Origin: a bacterium
Lineage (GTDB): Bacteria > Spirochaetota > JAHITG01
Assembly (NCBI GenBank): GCA_028711675.1
Contig: JAQTRT010000001.1
Span: 1 to 47,723 of the forward strand
DNA: 47,723 bases
Direction of reading: 5' to 3'
Part shown: positions 8,645-17,448 of the stretch, piece by piece
Numbering within the stretch: position 1 is the stretch's first letter
Layout: each line of letters begins with the position of its first letter
Program-made: the position numbers and the translations under genes
Notes under the pieces: model-generated
Databases searched by the model: none
Seen by the model: the letters and a program-made list of their open reading frames with translations, nothing else
What the model was told of the DNA's origin: nothing

Positions 8645-8873
8645 CGGGTCACCTCTTTATTAATTATATATTATATAATAATTAATAATAGTATTAATCA
8701 TCGGGATAAGGTGTATAACATTATAATTTTTTATCTGCGTTCAATTATAACTTTATAAACCTGTTGATAACTTATTGCATTATTTTTCTTTTTCCACAAA
8801 AAAATATTTTTCCCCTTTCCGGTACGGGAAACGGATAAAAAGACGAACGTTATCCACAGAGTTTGAACAGTCT
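8645..8873. other. dnaA-dnaN intergenic region with DnaA boxes (origin part 2)
   Basis: 229 gene-free bases. The dnaN-proximal half (8655-8700) is almost pure A/T. The dnaA-proximal half holds one perfect DnaA box TTATCCACA (8850-8858), a one-mismatch TTTTCCACA (8790-8798) and a reversed TTATCAACA (8762-8770). This layout, boxes next to an AT-rich stretch, is what the second half of a bipartite origin looks like in bacteria whose origin flanks dnaA. The dnaN promoter should also be here, but no convincing -35/-10 pair was found. Confidence 0.55.
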
Positions 8874-10223
8874 TTACACGCTCTCGGTGTTCAGTTCCTG
8901 GACGATTTTTTCAATCCTTTGGTGCAGCTCATTATCCATCTGCCGTAAATTTTTTATTTTTTCTATGGCATGGATGACAGTGGAATGGTCCTTGCTGCCG
9001 AAAACATTGCCTATTTCTGTTGTGGAAGCGTTGGTTAATTCCCGGATCAGGTACATGGCTACCTGACGGGGCAGGACGATCCCGGCATTCCGTCTTTTTG
9101 AGGTCATTACTTTAAGGTTGATCCCGAAATAGTCTGCCACGACCTCCTGGATCCTTGTAATAGATGTCTCTTTTTTAGCGTTTTCCTTTATGATATTTGT
9201 GATAATGGATTTGGCCAGGTCCAGGGAGATACTTTTCTTCATTAAATTGGAGATAGCGATCAGGTTGATCAGGGCAGCCTGCAGATCCCGGATATTATAT
9301 TTGATCTTTTTTGCTAAAAAATGGATGACTTCCGGGGATATCTCTGTTTTTTCATTTTCAGCTTTTTTATATAAAATCGCTTCCCGTGTTTCAATATCCG
9401 GTAATCCGATATCTGTGATCAAACCCATGCCGAAACGTGAACGGAGGCGTTCTTCTAAAAGAGGAATTTCTTTGGGTGATTTATCTGCTGTTAGTATGAT
9501 CTGCTTTCCGGAACTGTGCAGGGTATTGAATGTATGGAAGAATTCCTCTTGTGTCCGCTCTTTTCCTGAAATAAATTGTACATCATCCACGATTAAAATA
9601 TCGATTTTCCTGTAATTTGCCCTGAATTTATCCATTTTGTTGTTCTGTAAAGAGTGGATCAGATCATTAGTGAATTTTTCCGCGACTACATAAAGGACGT
9701 TTAAATCTTTTTTATTCTGCAGAATTCTATTGCCAATAGCGTTTAGAATATGTGTTTTACCCAGGCCTACTCCGCCGTAAATGAATAAAGGGTTGTAGGA
9801 ATGGGCAGGAGCGTTGGCTACGGCGATAGCCGCTGAATAAGAGAGCTCGGTATTGGCGCCAACCACAAAATTTTCAAAGGTAAAATAAGGATTAAGATTG
9901 GACTTTAAATGACGTGATTCTTCCTCGGTCGGGTGCATTTTATTTTCAGAGGCCGGATTTTCCCTTTCTTTTTTTGCATCATTATGTATTTTAAAGAGGA
10001 TAGAGAGGTCTTTTTCCATAATTTCCTTTAAGGCGGTTCTGATATTGGCCAGAAGATTGTTATGAATATACTCTTTCTGGAATTTATTGTTTACCTCAAC
10101 AACCAGCTTTTCCTCGCTGGAGTCGATTATTTTGGTATCTTTTAAATAATTGTTGTATATTTGCCGGTCGATCTTTTTTTCGAGAGACACTAAAACAGAC
10201 GACCAGATTTTTGTTGGTTCCAT
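8874..10223 (-). CDS. dnaA: Chromosomal replication initiator DnaA
   Basis: AAA+ ATPase that opens the origin. From ATG 10223 it is 449 residues. Domain I is residues 1-85, a short linker follows, and domain III starts at about 112 (NPYFTFENFVVGANTELSYS) with Walker A GGVGLGKT (150-157) and Walker B DILIVDDVQF. Domain IV carries the DNA-binding FGSKDHSTVIHA signature. I chose MEPTKIW at 10223 because a GGAG site precedes it; the longer frame to 10274 runs through the DnaA boxes. Those boxes sit immediately upstream, which implies autoregulation by DnaA. Confidence 0.97.
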   Translation of the reverse strand: MEPTKIWSSVLVSLEKKIDRQIYNNYLKDTKIIDSSEEKLVVEVNNKFQKEYIHNNLLANIRTALKEIMEKDLSILFKIHNDAKKERENPASENKMHPTEEESRHLKSNLNPYFTFENFVVGANTELSYSAAIAVANAPAHSYNPLFIYGGVGLGKTHILNAIGNRILQNKKDLNVLYVVAEKFTNDLIHSLQNNKMDKFRANYRKIDILIVDDVQFISGKERTQEEFFHTFNTLHSSGKQIILTADKSPKEIPLLEERLRSRFGMGLITDIGLPDIETREAILYKKAENEKTEISPEVIHFLAKKIKYNIRDLQAALINLIAISNLMKKSISLDLAKSIITNIIKENAKKETSITRIQEVVADYFGINLKVMTSKRRNAGIVLPRQVAMYLIRELTNASTTEIGNVFGSKDHSTVIHAIEKIKNLRQMDNELHQRIEKIVQELNTESV

Positions 10224-10252
10224 ACGATAACTCCGGGGATATATGCTGAAAG

Positions 10253-10284
10253 TTATCCACAAGGTTTTCCACAATTGTGGATAA
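10253..10284. promoter_or_regulatory. Cluster of three DnaA boxes
   Basis: Perfect TTATCCACA, near-perfect TTTTCCACA and perfect inverted TGTGGATAA are spaced by 3 and 2 bases, making an overall palindrome-like site 30 bases upstream of the dnaA start. This is the densest DnaA-box group seen in the window. Confidence 0.8.
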
Positions 10285-10640
10285 CTTTATATTTGTTGAT
10301 ATTTAATATATTATACAAAACCCATTCTCTGTATAAAAAATATACATTCTTATAATTCCATATTTATGAATTCAAACTCTTTTATATATTACTCAATTGG
10401 TAATATATAAAAAAGTGTTCTCAAAGGATAAGAATATCCCTCTTCTCTTTATTTCAAAGAACTTGATCCGTACTTATAGAGAAATTCCTTGTTGTTTAAA
10501 GAAATTTCGTTTTATATTAAACCTTTTATTTTTGATGTCAAATAAAAATTAAAAAAAATTTTTTTAGATCTTTAAGCTTGTGATTTTTAGGTCAATGTTT
10601 TTTTCAACGATGGAAATTATTTTTTAAATTTAAAAAAGCA

Positions 10641-10670
10641 TTGACATCATAATTTCTTTTGATATATACT
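10641..10670 (+). promoter_or_regulatory. Strong promoter of the LOG-type gene (leaderless)
   Basis: TTGACA (10641-10646), 18-base spacer, TATACT (10665-10670). The first ATG of the gene is at 10677, only six bases after the -10 box, so transcription should start at or next to the start codon. There is no Shine-Dalgarno. Confidence 0.7.
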
Positions 10671-10676
10671 ATTCTT

Positions 10677-11150
10677 ATGATTGTCGGAATCATCGGCGGC
10701 TCTCAGATAGAAAAAAAAGAAATTTACGATATGGCCTATGCGACAGGTGCTCTGGTTGCGCGTAACCAGTGGGTCTTGATTTGCGGAGGTCTCGGCGGTG
10801 TCATGGAAGCTGCGGCCAAAGGGGCTTTTGATCAGAAAGGCGTGACCATCGGTATCCTTCCGCAGAATAATAAAAGTTATGCCAATCCTTATATAACCAT
10901 TCCCGTGGCCACAGGCATCGGTCTGGCCCGAAATTTTATCATTGTTCACACGGCGGATATCCTGATCGCCATTGACGGTCAATACGGTACCTTGAATGAG
11001 ATCGCCGCAGCCATGACTATGAAAAAATATGTATTATCCCTTCGTTCATGGGACCTGGAAAAACTGGATAAATTTGATAAAACATTCTTTATCCCGGTCC
11101 AGAGCCCTGAAGAAGCGGTCCATTTTATAAAGAACAGTTCCATCCATTAA
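10677..11150 (+). CDS. LOG-family (TIGR00725-type) Rossmann protein
   Basis: A 157-residue protein like the TIGR00725 group related to LOG/lysine-decarboxylase-like nucleotide-binding proteins. Motifs: MIVGIIGGSQ, ICGGLGGVMEAAAKGAF, GILPQNNKSYANPYI, then ATGIGLARNFIIV. The usual GGGYGTLSE loop is changed to IDGQYGTLNEIA, keeping Gly-Thr and Glu but losing two glycines. Some LOG proteins release cytokinin-type bases from nucleotides, but the function of this subgroup is unknown. I chose ATG 10677 over TTG 10659 because the family begins with this hydrophobic strand and the promoter overlaps the longer form. dnaE follows 26 bases downstream. Confidence 0.82.
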   Translation: MIVGIIGGSQIEKKEIYDMAYATGALVARNQWVLICGGLGGVMEAAAKGAFDQKGVTIGILPQNNKSYANPYITIPVATGIGLARNFIIVHTADILIAIDGQYGTLNEIAAAMTMKKYVLSLRSWDLEKLDKFDKTFFIPVQSPEEAVHFIKNSSIH

Positions 11151-11176
11151 ATATATAAATATATCCCGGTCGATCT

Positions 11177-14100
11177 ATGAAACAACATAAACCATTTGTC
11201 CATCTTCATACACATTCTCATTACAGCCTGCTTGACGGCTTGATCAAGATACCTGATCTGGTCCAAAAAGCCAGAGATCTGCAGTTCCCCGCCATTGCCT
11301 TGACTGACCACGGGAATATGTTCGGGACACTGGAATTTTTCAAAACCTGCATCAATGAAGGGGTCAAGCCCATTATCGGCCTGGAAGCATATATCGCCCC
11401 TGAATCAAGGTTCATAAAAGAAAAGATCAGCACATCTGACGAAAAACAAGTAATCGCCCATCATCTGGTCCTTTTGGCTAAGAACGATGAAGGATACAGG
11501 AATCTGCTGGAGCTTAGTTCGTACGGCTATCTTGAAGGTTTTTATTATCATCCCAGGATCGATAGAGAGCTTCTGGCCAAGCATCATAAAGGTTTGATCG
11601 CCATGAGCGCATGTTTAAAAGGCGAGATTGCTTATTATATCACGAAAAATAACCTGATGCATTCCCGGCGAATTGCATATGAAATGAAAGAATTGTTCGG
11701 TGAAGATTTTTATCTTGAAGTACAGTACCATAAAATTGAAGAGGAAAAGAAGGTCCTGAAAAGTCTGATCGGCTTGAGCAAGGAGCTGAATATCCCGCTG
11801 GTGGCATCGAATGATGTGCATTACCTTACTAAGGATGATTATGAGGCGCATGAGATCCTGCTTTGTATCCAAACCCAGAAAAAAATGAAGGATACGGACC
11901 GGTTCAAACTTTCCACCAACGAATTTGACCTGAAATCATATGAAGACATGGTGGAGATTTTTAAGGAAGTCCCGGAGGCGCTGCAGAATACCATTGCCAT
12001 CATGGATAAATGCAATTTAAAGATTGAGTTCGGCGGGATGAAGATACCGAAATATCCCGTTCCGGAAGATATTACCGCTCATGAATTCCTGGAGAACCTG
12101 GCATTCCGGGGACTGGAGAAAAGATACGGTGAAGTAACGGATAAATTAAAGGAACAGCTTCAGTATGAACTGGACCTTGTGACGAAGATGAAATTCATCA
12201 ATTACTTCCTTATTGTCTGGGACTATGTCAATTTCTGCCAGAAGAACGATATCATGGTGGGAGCAGGCCGTGGTTCAGCGGCAGGAAGTCTGCTGGCTTA
12301 TACACTGGGCATCACGGATGTGGATCCGGTTAAATATGGTCTTCATTTTGAACGTTTTCTTAATCCGGAAAGGGTTTCCATGCCTGATATTGACATTGAT
12401 TTTGAGGATATCCAGAGGGATAAGGTGAAGGAATACGTTGTCAATAAATACGGCAAGGAGCATGTAGCCAGTATCATCACGTTCAATAAATTCAAGGCCA
12501 AGGCTGCGTTCAAAGCGGTAGCCCGCGTCATGGATATGAAATTCGTTGTTTCCAACGAGATCTCGAAATTCATCGAGGAAAAAACCCTTGAAGAATCGTA
12601 TAAAAGGAACACGATCCTTCGCGAAAAGATAGGGAGCGATATTGAACTGAAAAAGATATGGGAGATTTCCCTTAAACTGGAGAATATCTGTCTGGGCGTG
12701 GGAAAACACGCAGCCGGGATCGTTATTTCCGAAGAACCGCTTATCCATTTTGTCCCTTTTTATAAGGACACCAGGGATGATGCCATCGCAACCCAGTATG
12801 ATATGAACATGATCAATGACCTTGGACTGTTGAAGTTCGATCTACTGGCCCTAAAGAATCTTTCCATCATCAAGGATACGATCAAGCTGGTCAAACATAC
12901 GGAGAATATTGATATCGATATCAGGAAGATACCTCTGGATGATAAACAAACCTATAAGCTCCTGGGTAAAGGGGATACCAATGGCGTGTTCCAGATAGAA
13001 AAATCAGGTATGACAGAGTTGTTCTGCAGAGTGAAACCGAAGAACCTGGAGGAAATAAGCGTCCTGATCGCTTTGTACCGGCCGGGGCCGCTTGAATCAG
13101 GAATGGTTGATTCTTTCGTCAAGAGAAAGAACAAGGAAGAAGAAATCACTTACGCGCATAAATCCTTAAAACCCATTCTGGAAGAGACCTATGGCGTTAT
13201 CGTTTACCAGGAACAGGTCATGGAGATCACAAAGGTGATTGGTGGATTTTCCCTTGGAGAAGCTGATGTGATCCGGCGCATCATGTCCAAGAAAAAACCC
13301 GAGGAACTGGAACCCTACAAAGAAAAATTCCTCGCAGGAGCCAGGAAGAATAAATTTGATGAACGTCTGGCTGAACGTATCTTCAACGATATGGCTAAAT
13401 TCGCGGAATACGCATTTAACAAGGCACATTCGGTGGCCTATGCTTTTATTACGTATCAGACCGCATATCTGAAGGCCTGGTACCCGGCCGAATACTTGGC
13501 CGCCATCCTGTCGAATGAAATGGATAAGATCGAAAACATCACCAAACATTATTCTATTGCGCGGAAATTCAAGATCAGGATACTGCCTCCGGATATCAAC
13601 AGATCCATCGGAACATTCAACGTCAACAAGATCAGGAACGAAGCGGATGCAGAGGAGAAAGTGATCAATTTCGGTATGGCCGGGATCAAGAATGTCGGGG
13701 CCAAGCTCATTGATCTCATCGTGGAGGAAAGGGAGAAGAAAGGGGAGTTCAAGAATATTATGGACTTTCTCATTCGTCTTGACGCCAGGCTTGTGAATAA
13801 AAAGATCCTGGAAGGTCTTATCAAATCAGGCGCATTTGATACACTGAACATGAAACGTAAAGTCCTGATGGACAACATGGATAAGCTGCAGGAACACGCC
13901 ATCCGCCTGAGGGAGGAGATCAATTCCAATCAGATGAGCCTGTTCCTGAAAGCGGACAAGGATAACCGGCTGGATTATTCTTCCATCATCAAGGAAGTCA
14001 TCAAGGAACCGGTGGAGTGGCCCAAGGATGAACTGCTCAAGTATGAGAAAGAAGTGCTGGGTATTTTTCTTTCCGATCATCCTCTGAACTATTATAAAAA

Positions 14101-14662
14101 AGAAGTTAAAAAATATACCAAGATCGATTTGAACGAACTGGACCAGTATAAGGATAATACCTATGTTTCTCTTGTAGGCCTCATTACGCATAAAAACTAT
14201 CATCGTACCCAGACCCAGAAAACCATAGCTTTTTTAAGCCTGGAAGATCTGAACGGAGTGATAGAAGTAGTGGTGATGCCGGAACTTTTTGAAAAATGCA
14301 AAGTGTATATAGAAAAAGAGATGCCGGTTCTTATTATCAGAGGGCTCTTGAAGTTCAATGATGAAAAGTATAAAATCGAGGCCTTGGAAATAGCGCCTGT
14401 CGAAGAACCGGAAAAATTGAATATCCGTAAAGTATATATCAAGATACCTTATGAGATTGCCGGTGACGACACAAAGCTGAACCAGGTCAAGGAATTGATG
14501 CTGAAGAACCGCGGCAACGCCAGGGTTGAGCTGCATATCTATAAAGGCGAGAACGAGAAGATCATCATGGAAGTGCCCAATTATCTTAACGTGAATCCGG
14601 ATAAGAATTTTATTAATGAACTGATTACCATCATCGGTGAAAACAGCATTCATCTGTATTAA
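11177..14662 (+). CDS. dnaE: DNA polymerase III alpha subunit DnaE
   Basis: Replicative polymerase, 1161 residues, normal length for the short DnaE type. The N-terminal PHP domain keeps its metal ligands (HLHTHSHYS, TDHGNM, NDVHYL), so it may be catalytically active. The polymerase palm has GAGRGSAAGSLLAY and the catalytic PDIDIDFED. Helix-hairpin-helix and OB-fold (YVSLVGLIT) regions follow, and a beta-clamp-binding motif QMSLF starts at about residue 919. No Shine-Dalgarno is visible before ATG 11177; the gene is probably read from the LOG gene promoter. A dnaE beside the origin is not the commonest arrangement. Confidence 0.97.
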   Translation: MKQHKPFVHLHTHSHYSLLDGLIKIPDLVQKARDLQFPAIALTDHGNMFGTLEFFKTCINEGVKPIIGLEAYIAPESRFIKEKISTSDEKQVIAHHLVLLAKNDEGYRNLLELSSYGYLEGFYYHPRIDRELLAKHHKGLIAMSACLKGEIAYYITKNNLMHSRRIAYEMKELFGEDFYLEVQYHKIEEEKKVLKSLIGLSKELNIPLVASNDVHYLTKDDYEAHEILLCIQTQKKMKDTDRFKLSTNEFDLKSYEDMVEIFKEVPEALQNTIAIMDKCNLKIEFGGMKIPKYPVPEDITAHEFLENLAFRGLEKRYGEVTDKLKEQLQYELDLVTKMKFINYFLIVWDYVNFCQKNDIMVGAGRGSAAGSLLAYTLGITDVDPVKYGLHFERFLNPERVSMPDIDIDFEDIQRDKVKEYVVNKYGKEHVASIITFNKFKAKAAFKAVARVMDMKFVVSNEISKFIEEKTLEESYKRNTILREKIGSDIELKKIWEISLKLENICLGVGKHAAGIVISEEPLIHFVPFYKDTRDDAIATQYDMNMINDLGLLKFDLLALKNLSIIKDTIKLVKHTENIDIDIRKIPLDDKQTYKLLGKGDTNGVFQIEKSGMTELFCRVKPKNLEEISVLIALYRPGPLESGMVDSFVKRKNKEEEITYAHKSLKPILEETYGVIVYQEQVMEITKVIGGFSLGEADVIRRIMSKKKPEELEPYKEKFLAGARKNKFDERLAERIFNDMAKFAEYAFNKAHSVAYAFITYQTAYLKAWYPAEYLAAILSNEMDKIENITKHYSIARKFKIRILPPDINRSIGTFNVNKIRNEADAEEKVINFGMAGIKNVGAKLIDLIVEEREKKGEFKNIMDFLIRLDARLVNKKILEGLIKSGAFDTLNMKRKVLMDNMDKLQEHAIRLREEINSNQMSLFLKADKDNRLDYSSIIKEVIKEPVEWPKDELLKYEKEVLGIFLSDHPLNYYKKEVKKYTKIDLNELDQYKDNTYVSLVGLITHKNYHRTQTQKTIAFLSLEDLNGVIEVVVMPELFEKCKVYIEKEMPVLIIRGLLKFNDEKYKIEALEIAPVEEPEKLNIRKVYIKIPYEIAGDDTKLNQVKELMLKNRGNARVELHIYKGENEKIIMEVPNYLNVNPDKNFINELITIIGENSIHLY

Positions 14663-14754
14663 AAAAGGCGTTACGGTCTGTTGATCCAGCCACGGTCTCG
14701 TTTTTCTTTTGTTATCATCATCATCCTGAAATCACAGGGAATCCGGTTGATATC

Positions 14755-16914
14755 ATGAATATTGTTTATTATGATATTTTTTTACTGGGATTTTACTCCT
14801 TAGTGACACAGGTCTTTTTCATCAAAGAGATCCTTTCCACATTTTCTAGCAATGAGATCACTGCCGGCCTTATCCTGGCTTTTTGGCTTCTGGGGAACGG
14901 GCTGGGCAATTTTCTTTCCAGAAGATATCACGATAAGCTAAAAGAACGGGTCCATTCCCTTTTCTTTCTGAATCTGAACCTGTTCTTCATCGGTCTTATC
15001 CTGGTCCGTTTTTTCTGCGTATTCTTCCATATTCCTCTGGGCGAGATGGTGAATGTTTTTTATCTCTTTCTGTTCAGCCTGGTTGTGGTGGTGCCGTTCT
15101 CCTTATTATGGGGGATTAATTTTAATTATCTTTATATCATGATCAAGGAAGGGCTCCAGCCCGAGAGTAGAATGTACAGTCTGGAAGCGCTTGGTGCGGC
15201 CCTGGCCAGTCTGCTGACCAGCTATGTTTTTATCCGGCTCAATTCGGTTTTTCTGATAGCAGGCATTCTTTATTTTTTATTGATGATCTCTTTTGTGCTG
15301 AACAGAAAAATCAAACACCCGTTGTTCGTTATGACCGGGGTTATTTTTATCCTTCTGCTCCTTTTTCATCAGAAGATCGATTATTTCACGGAGATCAAGC
15401 GGTATAAAAACCTGACTATCGAGAAATCCCTGGAAACACCGTACGGCCGGCTGGTCGTGGCGCGGTATAGAAACACTTTTTCTTTTTATAATAACAATCT
15501 TTTTCTTTTTTCTTTGGGGGACCGGGTGCTTCCGGAACTGATGGTCTCTCTTCTGGCTTCCGAGGTTGAGAGGATGGATCGTGTCCTTGTAATCAATAAC
15601 GGCATGGACGGGATCGTTGAAAAACTATTATCTGATCCGGAAATAAAGAACCTGTATTACGTGGAGAGCAATCCGTACCTGATGAACCTTTATATGAACT
15701 ATGCCCGTTCCGATTTTTTAAAGGACCCGAGGCTCGAAGTCTTCATCCAGGACGGCCGCGGTTTCCTGAACAGGGTACATGGTAAGTTCGACGCAGTCCT
15801 GGTGCATACACCTGATCCGTACGATCTGCAGCTGAACCGGTATTTTTCCAGGGAGTTCTTCGTCAAGGTCAGGAATGTACTGACGAAACGGGGGGTTCTC
15901 CTTTTCAAGGCAAGCTCTTCGGAGAATTTTTTAAATCCGTATCAGAGCCGTTACCTCGGTTCGCTTTATAATACTTTAAAAGAGGTCTTTCCGGATATCC
16001 TCCTGTTTCCCGGAGACCCTTGTTTTATCCTGGCCAGTCCGGCCAAGGGCGTTCTCACCTATGATGAGAACGAATTGAGAAAAAGGGGTGAGGCTCTCCA
16101 TTCTGATTATTACAAGGCTTATTTTCTTCCCTCCCGTTGTAATGAGTTCAAACTTCATCAGTTCCTGAATTCCATCGATCAAAGCAGCGGCGTAAACCGG
16201 GACTTGAAACCCATTACTTTTTTTTATCATATGGTCCTGTGGACCACGCGGACCAGCCAGAGCATAAAGGATATATTTTCCTTTTTTTACCATGTTCCTT
16301 TCATCTGGTTCATTCTGCTGTTGATCAGCGGCTCCCTGGTCTTTTATTTTTTCATGATGAAGGAAAAAGCGCAAGCTATCATGCTTTCCATGAGTGTGAC
16401 GGGTTTTACCGTCATCGGTCTCGAGATCCTCTCTCTTTTCCTTTACCAGATACTGCGCGGGAATCTTTATTTCAACATGGGCCTGCTCTTTTTCAGTTAT
16501 ATGCTGGGATTGAGTGCGGGAAGCCTGATTTATCCCCGTATCAGGTGGAGCAGGATAAGGATATTTAAATCCATTCAATTTCTATTTATTTTCATACCGT
16601 GCCTGATCTTCCCGCTTTATTATCTGCTTAACCTCCTGGCGAGCGGTTGGATCATGGATATGGTTTTCATCCTTTTTATCCTCCTGTTCAGTACATTGAG
16701 CGGGATCCAGTTCCCGGCCAGTGTCCAGCTCCACCCGGACAGTATCTTCAGCCCTTCCCGTATTAACAGCATCGATTTATTCAGCAGCGCAGCCGGTGCT
16801 TTCCTGGTATCTTTGTTCTTCATCCCTCTGTACGGGATAACCAATACGGCTCTCTTTCTTTCTCTCACGAATTTAATTGCTTTTCTGATTATTATAGATA
16901 AATTAAGATGGTGA
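14755..16914 (+). CDS. Multi-pass membrane protein with spermidine-synthase-like domain
   Basis: 719 residues in three parts. An N-terminal membrane block of about six helices (from IFLLGFYSLVTQVFF to LFVMTGVIFILLLLF) opens the protein. A central methyltransferase-fold domain of the polyamine-synthase family covers about 220-430: RVLVINNGMDGIVEKLL, YVESNP, FIQDGRGFL, and the motif AVLVHTPDPYDLQLNRYFS that replaces the catalytic strand. A second membrane block follows from about 500 to the end. This architecture is known from many uncharacterised bacterial proteins annotated as spermidine synthase; whether they make polyamines is unclear. ATG 14755 has no strong ribosome site. The YfcE-like gene follows by 15 bases. 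Confidence 0.83.
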   Translation: MNIVYYDIFLLGFYSLVTQVFFIKEILSTFSSNEITAGLILAFWLLGNGLGNFLSRRYHDKLKERVHSLFFLNLNLFFIGLILVRFFCVFFHIPLGEMVNVFYLFLFSLVVVVPFSLLWGINFNYLYIMIKEGLQPESRMYSLEALGAALASLLTSYVFIRLNSVFLIAGILYFLLMISFVLNRKIKHPLFVMTGVIFILLLLFHQKIDYFTEIKRYKNLTIEKSLETPYGRLVVARYRNTFSFYNNNLFLFSLGDRVLPELMVSLLASEVERMDRVLVINNGMDGIVEKLLSDPEIKNLYYVESNPYLMNLYMNYARSDFLKDPRLEVFIQDGRGFLNRVHGKFDAVLVHTPDPYDLQLNRYFSREFFVKVRNVLTKRGVLLFKASSSENFLNPYQSRYLGSLYNTLKEVFPDILLFPGDPCFILASPAKGVLTYDENELRKRGEALHSDYYKAYFLPSRCNEFKLHQFLNSIDQSSGVNRDLKPITFFYHMVLWTTRTSQSIKDIFSFFYHVPFIWFILLLISGSLVFYFFMMKEKAQAIMLSMSVTGFTVIGLEILSLFLYQILRGNLYFNMGLLFFSYMLGLSAGSLIYPRIRWSRIRIFKSIQFLFIFIPCLIFPLYYLLNLLASGWIMDMVFILFILLFSTLSGIQFPASVQLHPDSIFSPSRINSIDLFSSAAGAFLVSLFFIPLYGITNTALFLSLTNLIAFLIIIDKLRW

Positions 16915-16929
16915 AGGAGGAGGTCATCC

Positions 16930-17415
16930 ATGCTCGTTGGGATCATGACGGATACGCATGAGAATATGGAGAATATCCGGAAAGCGGTCGATTTCTTTAA
17001 CAAAAAAGGAGTGGAACTGGTCCTCCACTGCGGAGATATTATTTCACCTATTACTTTTAAGGAATTTGACCGGTTAAACTGCAGAATGGAACTGGTCTTC
17101 GGGAACAACGACGGGGAACGTGTTTTTCTTGTCCAGCGTTTCAGGGAGAAAGGTACCTTCCATGTTCCCGGTTGGGAGTCCAAGCTGGACAATAAAAAGT
17201 TCATCATGATGCATGAACCCGTGGGTGTTGAGGCTCTTGCTGAATCCCAGAAATACAATTATATTATTTACGGTCATACGCATCTTCAGGATATCCGGAA
17301 GATCGGAAAGAGCCTTATCATCAACATCGGTGAAACAGGGGGATGGCTCAATGAGATAAGCACCATCGGTATCCTGGATACAGTGAAGGATGAAGTGAAA
17401 GTGATCACCCTGTAG
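16930..17415 (+). CDS. YfcE/MJ0936-type metallophosphodiesterase
   Basis: 161-residue calcineurin-like phosphoesterase. Metal ligands: MTDTHEN (Asp-x-His), LHCGDIIS (Gly-Asp), VFGNNDGE (Gly-Asn-Asn-Asp), MMHEP and IYGHTHLQD (Gly-His-Thr-His). This set is complete, so activity is expected, probably as a cytoplasmic phosphodiesterase of unknown substrate. The start has a strong GAAGGAGGAGG site and lies 15 bases after the membrane protein stop, so the two form an operon with the GT9 gene 33 bases further on. Confidence 0.9.
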   Translation: MLVGIMTDTHENMENIRKAVDFFNKKGVELVLHCGDIISPITFKEFDRLNCRMELVFGNNDGERVFLVQRFREKGTFHVPGWESKLDNKKFIMMHEPVGVEALAESQKYNYIIYGHTHLQDIRKIGKSLIINIGETGGWLNEISTIGILDTVKDEVKVITL

Positions 17416-17448
17416 GACGGCAGGAGCGGAAAGAAAAGGGAAAGTGTC

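Larger units (their letters stand above)
10224..10676. other. Candidate replication origin (gene-free, DnaA boxes, AT-rich)
   Basis: 453 bases without a gene between divergent dnaA (leftward) and the rightward LOG gene. Three DnaA boxes lie within 32 bases next to dnaA: TTATCCACA (10253-10261), TTTTCCACA (10265-10273, one mismatch) and reversed TTATCCACA (10276-10284). A weaker reversed box is at 10294-10302. The rest is strongly A/T-rich and holds a small GGATA-AGAA-TATCC hairpin (about 10427-10440). The change in gene direction at this point, with dnaA-dnaN-recF on one side and dnaE on the other, supports an origin. The region also contains the LOG gene promoter at its right end. Confidence 0.65.

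Noticed and set aside
10224..10274. Extended N-terminus of dnaA
   Set aside because: It covers the DnaA boxes and adds residues not found in DnaA; the GGAG site before 10223 sets the start.
10285..10640. A small RNA or tmRNA/6S gene in the origin region
   Set aside because: No long pairing, no tRNA-like end and no terminator; the AT-rich DNA fits an origin unwinding region better.
12213..12748. Open frames on both strands inside dnaE
   Set aside because: They are shadows of dnaE codons without ribosome sites or recognisable protein features; the same holds for the other antisense frames in long genes.
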